A stretch of 64,000 bases of DNA, taken from NCBI GenBank assembly GCA_963576475.1, contig OY754972.1:12173062-12237061 (forward strand), given 5' to 3'. This document shows, one piece after another, positions 10,501 to 21,574 of the stretch. This DNA is from Molanna angustata (taxonomy: Eukaryota; Arthropoda; Insecta; Trichoptera; Molannidae). How positions within the stretch are numbered: the stretch's first letter is position 1; each line of letters opens with the position of its first letter. The notes beneath the pieces are model-generated. The model was not told the DNA's origin and ran no database searches. It saw only the letters and a program-made list of their open reading frames with translations. The position numbers and the translations under genes are program-made.

Positions 10501-11212
10501 AGCGCCGTTTTCGTGAATATCTCACCTCAAGGGCGCTGAAAATTGATTAAGATGTATCATTGTGGCTTTGGTAAGATTTGCGAAAAAGGTGTGTTTTGAG
10601 ATTTTTTCTGAAGGTTGATATATTTTCAGTTTTCTGAGGGTATTTGGGAGCTTATTCCATGCATTTGGTCCTGCTACAGCAAACGCACGATCGCCGAAAT
10701 TAGTGGTATGCCTGTTTATTTCAAATAATTTTCCTACCATGGATGAAGATGCAGAACGAAGTGATGATTGTCTGTCGTTAATTGAAAGAGGAATGCAAAG
10801 TTCGGAGAGGTAAGTAGGAGCCATACCATGAAGTGCTTTGAAGATCATGAGACAGAGTTTATATTCAATCCTCTCAGGAACTTTAAGCCAATGAAGATTG
10901 CGGAGATGTGAGAAAACACTGGAGGCTCCGAGGATGAGCCTGGCTGCAGCATTGAAAACTGACTGAATTTTATTAATTTCTTTTTTTTGGTAGATTCGTA
11001 TATATACCGTTATAGTAATCCAAACGGGAGACAACAAAGGCGCTTACCAAAGATTTCATGGCTTCAGATGGGATTGACTTTAAACGTCTTAATTCAAAGA
11101 AAGCAGAAGATGAAATTGTGTTTATTTGGTTTGTTAAGCTTATATTGGAATCTATTTTGACTCCGAGAAGTTTGACACAGGATTTGGGAATAATATCTGA
11201 GCCATTAGTTTA
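10501..11212 (-). pseudogene. CR1/L2-type LINE, reverse-transcriptase C-terminal part and 3' tail
   Basis: The 3' half is open for 171 codons (11037-10522). It reads INKIQSVFNAAARLILGAS, LHWLKVPERIEYKLCLMIFK, ALHGMAPTYLSEL and GDRAFAVAGPNAWNKLP, a classic CR1/L2 C-terminal signature. Upstream, another frame reads KLLGVKIDSN and SAFVVSRLDYYNG, which belongs to the preceding part; a slip in an A-run near 10985 breaks the protein. The catalytic YADD box is lost to 5' truncation near 11212. The stop codon lies within the 3' tail AGCGCCCTTGAGGTGA, followed by AAAACGGCGCTATA, which defines tail class T1. Confidence 0.85.
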
Positions 11213-12804
11213 TATATTTTTTTATTTAATATTTGGACACTGAACAGATTACGAATTACGATGACGTAACATCATCATCAAAATTATTCCATAATCTTGC
11301 TGATTGTACTTTAACTTTAAACTTCATTAGAGTGAATGAGAATAAGTTATATTTATATTTCATTATACAATTTATTGATAAATCTCTGCGCTGTTTTACT
11401 TTATTTTTTAACTGTACACAATATTATCGTGCTACGTTTCTATAAAGTGTGCATTATTTTATTATATTTATATAACCGTAATATAATAGAGAAAGTATGT
11501 GTATTTATTGAAACTGCGAATCTTTGAAGTGAAGTTTGAGATGGATTCTAAAGGAAAACTGCCTCATCTACCAGCTGTAGACTGAGTATTATCGACTGTT
11601 CCAATAAGAACTCAGGGTCTTGTAAGCAAGCAAAATATTATATAGGCATCTATGGGACTTGCGACCTGTCATCTTCTATTTATGGCGGTCGAGGAACGCC
11701 TATTGCATTTATATTTTTAGTAAAATCTAAGAAACCACCAAACATTTGTGCGCAACGGTAGGATGTTTTTACGACAGTGTCAATGCATTTTCAATGCACC
11801 ACGGGTTTATTTTATGGGTAGATTCTTCAAACTAAATGAATACCATTCCAATTTGCCTTCCAATTGCAAGCGCCATAAAACTTTTTGTATAGTTTTAGTC
11901 TTGCAGGGTCTTTGTAAGAGACGCTGAACAGTCGACGCCTGCACTTAAATCCGAATGGCAACATTTGCTATTGCACAATTAAATTCTTTGTTTACGGGGC
12001 CATCCGTTGTCACAAACAAGTGATTGTGGAGGTATTCGGGATTGACAAAAAAATGACAATAAACCCGACCTGGCTGTACGTTACAAATGTCTTTAATGGG
12101 GCAAGATTATGACACCCAAAAGAAGGGAAGGGAACATGAGGCGCTCTCTTATAGGTAGTCTTGGCGTATGCCATATCTTATGTGGTAAGGGTGATGTTTT
12201 TAAGTCATCCATCAGCCAACCTTCTTACGTGAATTCTCTATTGTTAACCACTTAATGCCTGGCGGGTGACCGTTAACACCCCGGATTTATCATCCATAAT
12301 AAACTTCCATGTCACTTTATGTACATAGAATGACTTGCCAGTTTTATAGTTTCTCACGTATCCGAATCTCAAAACGGCGCGTGGCTAATTGACTCAAATC
12401 ATTTACGAATCGCATTGAAATTTCATTATAATTGATTCATTAGTAGGCGTTATTTATTTTTATGTACCTAGTTAGAACTTTAACATTTTTTTAGTATTTT
12501 TTAAAGAAATTTTAATATTTTCATATCAAAATTTTTCAAAGAAATTTAAATGTAAGGAGTCCGTAAATATACAAGGCATAAAAACCTATTTTATAAATTG
12601 AATATCAAAGATGTGTCTTATGAATAATTACAAATATTAGAACTTATTTAATATTTGACCTAATCTTGAGTACCTATTTCTTAGGAGTATGGATTTATTA
12701 GTTCTTTGCTTCTAACGACAAACATAAGATTTAATGGAAAAGACTTTGTTTTTTTCTTCATATTTTATCATATGAACTTATAAATGATTTAACGCTCTAA
12801 TATT
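11213..12804. other. Unassigned, possible coding relic at 11600-12160
   Basis: Composition is more balanced at 11600-12160. On the minus strand, short open pieces occur (for example HFFVNPEYLHNHLFVTTDG), broken by stops. I do not recognise the family. It may be a decayed transposon protein. Confidence 0.3.
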
Positions 12805-13010
12805 TAACGATCGCCGTGGCCCAGTTGGTAAGTCGTTTGTTTTCTGTGCGGTCGTCCTGGGTTCGATTCCCAGCAGAACAGAAATTTATTTAAATTAATT
12901 TCTCACGCTAATATTGCTTCTCTGGGCTGGAGACATTGGTTAATTAGAAGAAATTGCCATATGGCGATAAACTCGTCATTTGCGCAGGGCGCAAGTAAAT
13001 GTTTTATTAT
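12805..13010 (+). mobile_element. tRNA-derived SINE (family S1), best copy
   Basis: The head has an A box (TGGCCCAGTTGG) and a perfect B box (GGTTCGATTCC), the internal RNA polymerase III promoter. A linker AGAAATTTATTTAAATTAAT follows, then the T2 tail: GAAGAAATTGCCATATGGC, CGCAGGGCGCAAG, and an ATT-rich end. The tail is shared with LINE-like sequence on the minus strand at 21575-22170, which fits a SINE that borrows a LINE 3' end. Confidence 0.85.
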
Positions 13011-13124
13011 TATTTTACTTTAACGCCTTGGCTTTTTATTTTATTTCACTATTATTTGTTAATATCGGTGATAGCATCTATGCTCTCAGTCTTATCGATA
13101 TTTATTTATTTATTAACAAATATA

Positions 13125-13251
13125 TTGTACACTAGCGGACTTATTGTCAATTACTATTTGGCATCGACCAATACTATTTGGCATCGAACAATGCCAAATA
13201 GTATTGGTTGGCAATTTCTTCCAACCAACCAATACTATTTGGCATTGTTCG
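13125..13251 (-). repeat. S1-tail fragment with a repeated ACTATTTGGCAT module
   Basis: An S1/T2 tail in minus orientation (GGCAATTTCTTCCAACCAACC) is interrupted by four copies of ACTATTTGGCAT, three on the plus strand and one inverted. The pair at 13167-13184 and 13191-13208 is a perfect 18-bp inverted repeat with a 6-bp loop. Confidence 0.6.
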
Positions 13252-13407
13252 AAAGTAGCCTGATGATACAAGAGAGTTTTACTCCGTAACTGACAGGGCT
13301 ACTCATGGAGTTGATCAACATAAGTTTAAGATCAGCTTCAGACTTTAGAAATCTTCAAATTAATTAAATATTTGTATTTGTTTATACAAAAATTAATAAC
13401 AACTTCA

Positions 13408-13807
13408 TCGAATATTTTTATTATTGCATATGCGCAAACATTGGATTTTTTTCCCTGTCGGGAGTCAAAGATATTTTTTAACAGATTTTTAATTATCTCA
13501 ATAGAGACGAAGTTGGAATATTTATTGTAGGAGAACCGGGAAATCAAGGCACCTACAGGGCTTACGACCTGTCATCGGCTGGTTTACGTGATCACTTTAT
13601 GCGCTTGCGCAACGTTCACCAATTATGCCTTTTAATGGGATCTCAGTAAAAGGCATAATTGGTGAACGTTGCGCAAGCGCATAAAGTGATCACGTAAACC
13701 AGCCGATGACAGGTCGTAAGCCCTGTAGGTGCCTTGATTTCCCGGTTCTCCTACAATAAATATTCCAACTTCGTCTCTATTGAGATAATTAAAAATCTGT
13801 TAAAAAA
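13408..13807 (+). mobile_element. Retroposon family R, copy 3, full fold-back
   Basis: The same start as copy 2 (CGAATATTTTTATTATTGCA) is followed by a complete inverted copy of the R core and 3' end (13474-13634), a 12-bp loop, and the direct copy (13647-13807). I find no mismatch between the 161-bp arms. The direct repeat AACAACTTCAT flanks the unit (13397-13407 and 13807-13817), a target duplication of about 10-11 bp. So the hairpin moved, or formed, as one insertion event. Confidence 0.85.
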
Positions 13808-13817
13808 CAACTTCATA

Positions 13818-14784
13818 CTAAACATCGATGCTAACAAATTTTTATGATTAAATGCAGAGAAAGATTTAAATTAAATTATGATCGAGCACTGATTTATACA
13901 ATTTTTAGATTAAGGCAAGATAAGCACGTATTAAGAATGTGTCATGAGTAGCCCCCCTGGTTTTAATTATTTTTCTAATTGCAGTCAAAACAAAGCAAAG
14001 TCTCCGTATATAGAGGTATAATTATTTTTCGTATAATATTTGTGTTGCTTTACGGTTCAATGCATAAAACTAAAGTATATTTAAACGTGCTTTTATAAAT
14101 TGAATTGTGATAGAATTCAAAGATTAACATAAGAAAAGGTATAATAATAGAGAAGATGCACATGGACTTTAAGACGGAGCCCTGTAATAGACAATGAGAT
14201 GGATCTATGTCACACCTGGCCTAATCTAGTTGCCAAATATAGCGCAATAACTCACAACGTGCAATAATACCTATCCCTTGCCACGTGCGTCCTTCTGTCC
14301 GCCACCCTAGACCCACCTTGCCACGAGCAGATGTTCCGGATTCTTTCAGAGGAATCTCGCCTTTCCTTGAGAGCCATTTCAATGTCATACCTTCATCTCG
14401 CCGTGCTCTTATTGTTTGTCAAACAATGACTGGTATTATGGCGCAACCTTTTTTCTCTCCGTACGGCTTCCAAGATTGGGACAGATGACGTTGATTGCGC
14501 GGCGATCTCGGGCCACGAAAATCTTTTTGAAATAAGACGAAGAAAAAAAGTTCCTTTCAAAACATTTTTTTTTGTATTGTGTTCCGCAATAATAACTCAT
14601 ATTTCTTGAATATACGTAAGAAGTCGCATTGTCGTTTTCGAAATTGTATTTCCTCGTGGATAGTTTTTTGTGACCATGTGCTGCTAGGATTTGTATAGGA
14701 AGTTGTCAGGTCAATGAAGAATGAATAAGGTAGAGTACCCAGTAAAATGCATATTTTGTGCATGTTTAAACATGTTGTAGAATG
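13818..14784. other. Unassigned, with a CpG-rich patch at 14280-14520
   Basis: The patch holds CGTCCTTCTGTCCGCC, GCGCGGCGATCTCGG and related GC-rich strings in contrast to AT-rich flanks. The 67-codon frame at 14285-14488 is not recognised. It could be a non-coding exon or old transposon DNA. Confidence 0.3.
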
Positions 14785-15210
14785 TACATACATACATACC
14801 ATCACGCCATGTTCCTTACGGGGTAAGCAGAGATAACCGAGCGCCATACTTCTCTATTTTTGCACACATTTCTGGCTTCCTTTACATCCATGCATCGTCC
14901 CATACATGCTCGTCGATTGTTCAAACTTTTTATGTTTCCTTCTTTCAAAATATCATTCTCATGGTCATGCCATCCCTTTCTGGGGCGACCTCTGCTATTC
15001 ACTCCATCTCTTGTACCCATGTATATTTTTTTGGTCAGTCGTTCATCGTTCATTCTTTCAATATGTCCAAACCACCTCGAGGCATTCACTTTCATTTTAC
15101 ATATAAGTAATATCCTTCTTTATCTTGCATTCTCTCCTCATGTCCTCATTTATTATTCTATCATACCTATATCGTTCTATAACATAATTATACTCTTCTT
15201 AGATACAGTC
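14785..15210 (-). pseudogene. LINE reverse-transcriptase C-terminus (family 1), minus strand
   Basis: The minus-strand frame from 15095 reads MKVNASRWFGHIERMNDERL, then SRGRPRKGWHDHENDILKEG and a cysteine-bearing end, closing at AYPVRNMA. Upstream, in a broken frame, INEDMRRECKIKKDI is still visible. The tail is GGCGTGATGGTATGTATGTA in minus orientation. It is longer than the copy at 4205 and ends about 15210. Confidence 0.85.
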
Positions 15211-15432
15211 TACAATCACTTGTAGACTGACTGTATCTAAAACTATACAATAATTGTGAAATTGTGAAAAAAAAAACTTTATTTCATAATTGTAACGTAT
15301 GTAAGTACCTACTTTTTCTTGTATGCTCTTTAATTTATGATTATTTTTTTACAATCTTCATACATAAGTTCATATATTATTTTAACAGTATTTTGTGTAT
15401 ACACTTTGTTATCTTCTTGATTTCTGGTTGAT

Positions 15433-15625
15433 AGCCAATCCTCGAGGCACAGTTGGTAAGCTTTTAACTTCTGTGCGGGCGTCCTGGGTTCGACCACCTG
15501 CAGATAAGAAATTTATTTAAATTCATTTTCTACACAATTCTTGCTTTTCCGCAAACACTGGTTAGTTAGAAGAAATTACCATGTATAAGCACGCCACTTG
15601 CTCAGCGTGCAAGGAAGTGTTTAAA
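15433..15625 (+). mobile_element. tRNA-derived SINE (family S1)
   Basis: The A box is AGGCACAGTTGGTAAG and the B box is GGGTTCGACCACC (slightly damaged). The linker AAATTTATTTAAATTCATTT and the T2 tail (CACTGGTTAGTTAGAAG, GTGCAAGGAAGTGTTT) follow in the normal order. Confidence 0.8.
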
Positions 15626-15863
15626 ATTCAATGGCCAAACAATGATTCCATCTATGTAATATATTTTATCTAAGTAAGTACGTGTACAAAAAGAAAAATA
15701 AAAAAAATATATATTAATAGTGCCAAATTTCAAGATGAATATTGCTTATCTATGCAAGTAAATAAAAATAATTGAAATAAGACATAGCCACGTAGGTTAC
15801 ACGAAAAAAAGTATTAATTTATTATCAAAGGGTAATTTCTTCCAATTTTTTTATTTTTTTTAT

Positions 15864-16065
15864 ACATGTCTACGTAGGGGACGCCAGCTATTAGGATTTG
15901 GGTCCATTTTACTCTTCCGAAGATGCGCACTACGTAGCGTTGGGAGGGGTTTGCAATCTAGAAAAGAGTTTATTTAAAGAGTTTAAAGAGTTTTAATTAA
16001 CTAAACATAACTATCAGTGCCCTCGGAATGGTCTTGAATCATTAAATGGCGATATAAATGTCACT
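15864..16065 (+). repeat. Dispersed repeat D plus T1 LINE tail
   Basis: 15864-15963 (CATGTCTACGTAGGGGAC, AGCTATTAGGATTTGGGTCC, GCGTTGGGAGGGGTTTGCAA) recurs at 50648-50716 and, as its second half, at 48415-48465. The T1 tail at 16015-16065 reads CAGTGCCCTCGGAATGG and, after 11 bases, TTAAATGGCGATATAAATG. The two blocks may together be the 3' untranslated end of one LINE. Confidence 0.5.
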
Positions 16066-16104
16066 AGTCTTATTATTTGCAATCAAGAGAAGCAAGGTTT
16101 GCGT

Positions 16105-16215
16105 GATTAATAATAATAATTTAAAAAAAAATGTCATCTGCCGGGAATCGATCCTGAGACTTCGGCGGAGTACCAAACGACATACCACTAAGCCGCGGGG
16201 TGGTCGTCTGGGCAA
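16105..16215 (-). mobile_element. tRNA-like SINE head (family S3)
   Basis: The minus strand carries an A-box-like GCGGCTTAGTGGTATG and a B box GGATCGATTCCCGGC spaced as in a tRNA. The body is not shared with S1 or the Thr-like family. Stems pair poorly, so this is a SINE head or decayed pseudo-tRNA. Confidence 0.5.
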
Positions 16216-16507
16216 TACCGAATGTTTATATTATAATGTAATGAGTTTATTTAATATGTGCAAGCCTCCAAGCATACCTCCATATTCAACAATGTCTTTA
16301 GAATAAATATGTAAGAACCTTAGCGCTATACAAAGTCCAAAGATATTTTAAAAAATTAAGTATTATCAGGTGTTTAATGTGTGTTCACATCGTTAAAGCT
16401 GTATACCTACATTACTTAATATCTACCTACTTATATTTTGTGTCAACATAATTTGAATAAAAGATTCTTGAAAATTGTAATCATTTGTTCAAACATATTT
16501 CATTCTA

Positions 16508-16632
16508 AACGTGTATATTCAACATACATAAAATTCAACATACATGTGATTGAACTGTTGAATTGTTGTCAACTACTACTTTGAAGTTGACTGTTATTTT
16601 TATTTATTTATTAGCTGAATATACACGCGACT
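16508..16632. repeat. Short inverted repeat
   Basis: CGTGTATATTCAAC at the left is mirrored by GCTGAATATACACG at the right, with AT-rich DNA between. Possible old MITE. Confidence 0.35.
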
Positions 16633-16784
16633 TTGCTTGACGAATTCAAATCGAATCATTTAATAGTATCATTTTAAATTAAAAATTTAAGCTCAATTTT
16701 AATTGCTCAAATACCTACTCAGATATTTTAAAAATAAATTGTACAACACCTAGTAAATAATTTATATTTTATATTATAGTGTGA

Positions 16785-17117
16785 CATATAGTGTGTGTAG
16801 AATGAAGATAAATGCTTTGCGATGGTTCGGACATGTAGAGAGAATGAACGATGAAAGACTGACAAAGAAAGTATACAAGGCTGAAAAGAGTGGAATGAGA
16901 TGTAAGGGTCGACCGAGAAAGAGCTGGCATTATCATATAAATGAGATTTTGAAAGAGGGGAATATACGAAGTCAGAATAATAGGAGAGCATGTATGACGC
17001 GATGTATGAATGTAAATGAGGCAAAACAGGTATGCCAAGACAGAAGAATCTGGCGTTTGGTTCTCTCTGCCTACCCCAAATAGGGAAACGGCGTGACGGT
17101 ATGTATGTATGTATAGT
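16785..17117 (+). pseudogene. LINE reverse-transcriptase C-terminus (family 1), open
   Basis: The frame reads MKINALRWFGHVERMNDERL, then CKGRPRKSWHYHINEILKEG, MTRCMNVNEAKQVCQDRRIW and LSAYPK, then a TAG. It is about 100 residues with no break. The tail is GGCGTGACGGTATGTATGTA. Residue differences from the copy at 4205 are spread along the sequence, so it is a different, older lineage of the family. Confidence 0.85.
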
Positions 17118-17779
17118 GTGACAAAACCTTATATGAAAATTAAAAACTAATCTATGTTGCAACAATTCTTAAGTCGATCTCGTTTCCGAACAAATATTCT
17201 GTTTTTTTTTTTTTTTTATAACAATTATTTAAAGTGTATCTAGACTACTTAATATGTGTCACACTTTACTTGCTCACGCAAGTGTAGAGTACGTCCAGTA
17301 ACTTTTTTAAAATAGAAATAGGATCGTTTAAAAATTTTAGAATTAAGGTCATATGAACTTAATTTCGTATTCTGTAATGGACGTTGTTCCTAAAATTAAA
17401 ATCTACAAAATTAGTGCACCGTAGATAATAATTTGAACTCGAATTTTCTATGGCGCGGACTACGCATGCCTACGGCGCACTGTTCGGCCATGTTTATTTA
17501 ATTCATGTCGCCGTGATGTCGCCTAACCTAACATATCAATTGATTTGCATATATCTATTAATCACATCAATTAATCAACATATCAATTGATTAGACTAAA
17601 ATATGGTTATAGAATAGGGAATTGAACTAATTCATGACTTACTTGGGGAAAGAACGATCCTAAATAGGAACATTCCCATTTCAGCATTAAAGGATATCAA
17701 CTTGGACTAAGTGGAATAGGAATGCATCTATTTTAGCCGGAACGTTCTTAAAGAGTTATAGAATCGGACTTAGTGTATC
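17118..17779. other. Unassigned stretch
   Basis: Includes a poly(T) run near 17205 and loose repeats of ATCAATTGATT near 17530-17595. No supported gene or element. Confidence 0.4.
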
Positions 17780-17949
17780 GTCAGGGTACGGCGTTTATTG
17801 TTAAAAATATCGTGTAACGTGATTGGCTCAATTGTCGGTATTTTTTAAAAAATTTGTTTCTATTCGGGCACGCGACGCACGGTCTGAATACCAGTCCAGG
17901 TTCGGTGGGCCCCGCCCACGTTCGAGGATGGCCTCTTAGGGGTAATGGT

Positions 17950-18250
17950 ATGAAATATGCTTGATGGTAGTCCTTGTGCCGTCCGACGAGTAGCCGCGCC
18001 GGTGGTGAAGAGGACTTTAAGTCCTTTAACGTTCCCAATGGAGTGGGGACAAGGAGACTGCTAAAAATCCTCTAATGTCCAGGCTCGAATATTTCGGGGC
18101 CACATGTTTCTTCTGCCCACACCACGCTCTCTCTCGATGATGAGCGACAGGAGCGAATTCTTGTGTCCACTTGAGTATGTGGCCTAGATATGAAATTTTC
18201 CCTATTTTTATAATAATCGTCAGCAATTCCCTGTCAGTATTCACCCTTTT
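17950..18250 (-). pseudogene. LINE reverse-transcriptase C-terminus (family 4), frameshifted
   Basis: One minus-strand frame reads NTDRELLTIIIKIGKISYLGHIL; the next reads HKNSLLSLIIERERGVGRR and WPRNIRAWTLEDF. Both are parts of the same C-terminal segment of an endonuclease/reverse-transcriptase protein, joined by a frameshift near 18170. GC-richer sequence continuing to about 17830 may be its 3' end, but I cannot prove this. Confidence 0.7.
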
Positions 18251-19399
18251 CAGGAACCTCTGATTTGATAAATGGAGGAATTCATCTATCTAGTCAATTG
18301 TAATGTTTGCTTTTGTATTTACTTATGTGTGTAGTTAAAATAAAATAGTTTCTTTAATTAATTATATGGTCTAGATTTTTTTTAATAAAAAAGTTATGGT
18401 GAATATAGATGATTTTTTACATACTTATTATCTATTGATCATATTATATCGTATTTTTCTTTATCTATGATTATATCGTCAGATCTCTTTCATAGTTTAG
18501 GTTTTCAATACTTATTACGATATCAGATTCGAACTTACATGCATATTATATACAGAATATATTATCCAAATCGTATTTATCATAGATTAATTATCAAATG
18601 CTAATGTTTATTCGCATATATAATCTTTTTTTGCATATCGTCGCCTGTAATGTTATCTTTATTATCACGGTGCATTGTCCGCCTTTACATAATAGTATGC
18701 TATAAATATTTTTTTCTGATATACCTAACAATATTTATAATGGGAAATTGTTCGACGATATTTTATTATTAGACATCAAAATTGAATATTATCGGTCACG
18801 CATTAGGGCATTGCTCCAAGATTATTGTCAGACATCAAAATACTTATCTTGTTGTAGACAAGTACATATGTATGTATAGTGTTGTCTATACGTATTTAGA
18901 TGTTTTATTGGCATTATACTTAGCTGACATGAAATATTATATTAGGTGCAATGTAATATTTAAAATAATAGCAATTTATTTAATTCGGCATATAAATAAG
19001 ATTGTCTCTCAAAGCCATATAGATAGATGCATTTGTATTTATATAATAAACTAACAAAAATATAAACAGAATGAGAAAAAAATATTCGTACATAATAACT
19101 TGGTAGTTAAACGGTAAATATTACTACTGAAAATCACTGCTGCATAATTGATTCCCAATTTTTATGTATCGGAGAGTTGAGCCACATAATTTTACAATGA
19201 GAATTTCGTGTTACTACTTAAGAGGTCAATTGTTCGTGTTTGCGATATGTTCTACTTCATTCGCGAAATTTGCACTTTTTCACGAAACAAAATAACGTCG
19301 AAATTTGGCTCTTTTTGGACATTTTCGTTTAAAAAGTTTTTTTTTTAATTCATTATTATTTATATTAAAAAATAACTTGCAAATCTAAATCATGTGTTA
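18251..19399. other. Unassigned AT-rich stretch
   Basis: Very AT-rich. The 90-codon frame at 18782-19054 has AT-driven composition (I, Y, L) and no domain. Confidence 0.4.
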
Positions 19400-19625
19400 A
19401 TTTTCCTACTTTTCTTTTTTGTAGAAAATAACATCGTTCTCTTAAAAATATCATTCTTTTACTGAAAATAACACAGATTTCCTAAAAATTACACTACTAT
19501 TCGCAAAAATAATAATAATAAAACGCGAAAAATTACACCGCTTTTCGCTTTCATACAAAAATAACGCGAATGATTACACCGATCTATAAATAACACCCAT
19601 TTTCAAAAAAAAAAAAATAACGCGA
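19400..19625. repeat. Degenerate short tandem repeat (AAATAACACCG-like)
   Basis: Around ten loosely spaced copies of AATAACA or AATTACACC separated by TTTTCGC-like spacers, period about 22-28 bp. The design resembles the sub-terminal repeats of the fold-back element at 40583, but the motif differs. Confidence 0.45.
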
Positions 19626-19744
19626 AATATCATCTCAGTTTGCATATAGAGAGCGCATGCTATAATGTTTTAGTGTGTATGCCGTATTACGTTATAGACA
19701 CCATAAGTAAGGATTGCCTCGAACAATTAGTTCGATCGAAGAAA

Positions 19745-19860
19745 AAATGTTTGTGCTATAGATAAACGAAATCGGTCGAGGTAGGATTCGAAAACGTGTA
19801 TAGGATTACTACTAATCCAGCGCACTAGCTGCTCTACCACCGAGACATTAAAATTCCAAT
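19745..19860 (-). mobile_element. tRNA-derived SINE (family S4, Thr-like head)
   Basis: The minus strand reads CGGTGGTAGAGCAGCTAGTG, then CTGGATTAGTAGTAATCC and a damaged B box, then CCTCGACCGATTTCGTTTAT and CTATAGCACAAACATT. The same order occurs at 41429-41545. Confidence 0.7.
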
Positions 19861-20289
19861 ATCAGTATTATTTTTTTCAGAATATGGTATAGTGAGTTAT
19901 TAGTTTTTATGTAGTTATATAAGTATTATTAGTTGAGAGGGTTACAAATGTTACCGTTGGTATATACATACATACATGGTATTGAAGGGAACCTGTTTTG
20001 AGGAGGCTGCGTTGACGGCAGGCTCAAAGCGGTAACAATATGTGTAGATATATAATTACTAGGTATCTTTATTCCTGTTTATGTGTATTATTCTTTTTTT
20101 TACATTCACTTTACAACTTCGTGTATTCACACATTTATGGTCTATTTTTAGTACCTACCCATTTAAAATGATTTACAGAGAATTTGTTAATCCGCCCTAC
20201 GGAAGAAGCGGTCGTTTCGAAACCAATCGTATTATAGGTATAACTCGATCGAGAACTTTTGATTTTAGCGAATGAGACAGTGTTTATAT

Positions 20290-20740
20290 TATAGAAATCT
20301 TAGTTATAAAAAAAACGAGTGGGTTGTGACCGATGCTGTACTCACTACCGAGTCACTCCACAAAAGTATTCAAATTTTGTATGTAAAATTTTCAGCGTTT
20401 TCTTGAAATGAGTTGTTTAATTAGTTGATTTGAATATTTTATTCTTCAATGTCATTTTATGAAAATGATGCGCCATTTTAGTAATTTGTAGATAAACATA
20501 TCAAATTTTAAGTTTAGTGAGCTTGGGGTCACTTTGAAATATTTGACAGTGAATAAAAACTGTAAGCACTGATATTCTTCAAAGTCTAATTGGGTCTAAG
20601 CGAGTATTAAATATACAAATTTGCAATATTTGAAAATAATCTAATGAGTTCTTTAGTCTATATTGTCTATAATTGATAAAGTAGAAAAAACACGTCGTAC
20701 ATAGCACATAGTACACACACACACACACACACTTATACAT
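20290..20740 (+). repeat. Dispersed repeat C, copy 1, ending in (CA)n
   Basis: Parallel to 46799-47190. Shared blocks: CACTACC.AGTCACTCCAC, AAAATTTTCAGC.TTTTC, GAGCTTGGGGTCACTTTGAA, ATATTTGACAGTGA, and a terminal CATAG.ACATAGTACACACACA. No frame is coding. It ends in a CA microsatellite in both copies. Confidence 0.75.
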
Positions 20741-21467
20741 ACATTACAATCTCAGCATGATACTAGTTGATAATTTGTATTAAAAAAATAACTTGCGAAT
20801 TTATAACTATCATCATATCCCCTTGGGGTAGTAAGTAGTAAAAAAGTATACAGGTAGGTAAAAAAACGAGATTTTATAATTAAGTAAGTACGTATTGTAC
20901 GATTTTTTTATTTATCTTAGAATATAGGAGAAGACTAAAACGATAGCGAGAATGCTGAAGTATAGCCTCACAAGAGTGCCCCCCTCGTGAAACAACAGAC
21001 TTAGAGTTTAAGAAAAGAAAAAGGCCATAAAGTGTTTTTTTTATATTATGCCTTTAATTTTTCTTTGCTTTGTCCTACTTTAGGTAGGTCGGCTCTCCTA
21101 ATCTTTCGGCGCCAGGATGATCTGTACTGTATTATCGGGGCTGGTATTTGGGCTTTATCCATGAGCTTACTCATACTACCCCACCACGTAGATAGTGGAC
21201 ATTTCGAATTATATTATTTTCGAATTATATATTCGAATTTTATCAGTTAAACATACCCTTAGAAGGCGAAACGATATTAAGTCAAATTTTATTTTTAGAA
21301 TTACTATTTTCGTTTTGAGTTTTACAAATTGCACTAAGTAAGTATATGAAATTGTTTATTAAGCATATTAATTAGATTGCATTTAATTTATCTGGGTTCT
21401 TATTTACGTATTTTATAAACATAATTGTAAGGAAATTTAGACGGTTTATTATATACAAATAAGCGAA
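20741..21467. other. Unassigned, possible LINE 3' debris at 21040-21190
   Basis: The patch TAGGTAGGTCGGCTCTCC with GGCGCCAGGATGATCTG resembles LINE 3' ends of Lepidoptera, from memory of the style only. Nothing else was seen. Confidence 0.3.
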
Positions 21468-21540
21468 AGCGCCCTTGTATTTTTTTTTGCCATAAAACGG
21501 CGCTATAATAATTGATTCTTATTATTATTTATATTTATTT
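21468..21540 (+). repeat. CR1/L2-type LINE 3' tail (class T1)
   Basis: AGCGCCCTTG, then CATAAAACGGCGCTATAATA and an ATT run. The two ends AGCGCC and GGCGCT are exact complements. Confidence 0.55.
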
Positions 21541-21574
21541 ATTTAACTTTTTGCATATAATATAAACAAATATC

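Noticed and set aside
14860..15225. 121-codon plus-strand frame
   Set aside because: Antisense shadow of the LINE C-terminus on the minus strand; the same shadow protein appears over the copies at 4205 and 34034.
16728..17165. 145-codon minus-strand frame
   Set aside because: Antisense of the LINE fragment at 16785-17117, with AT-rich extension.
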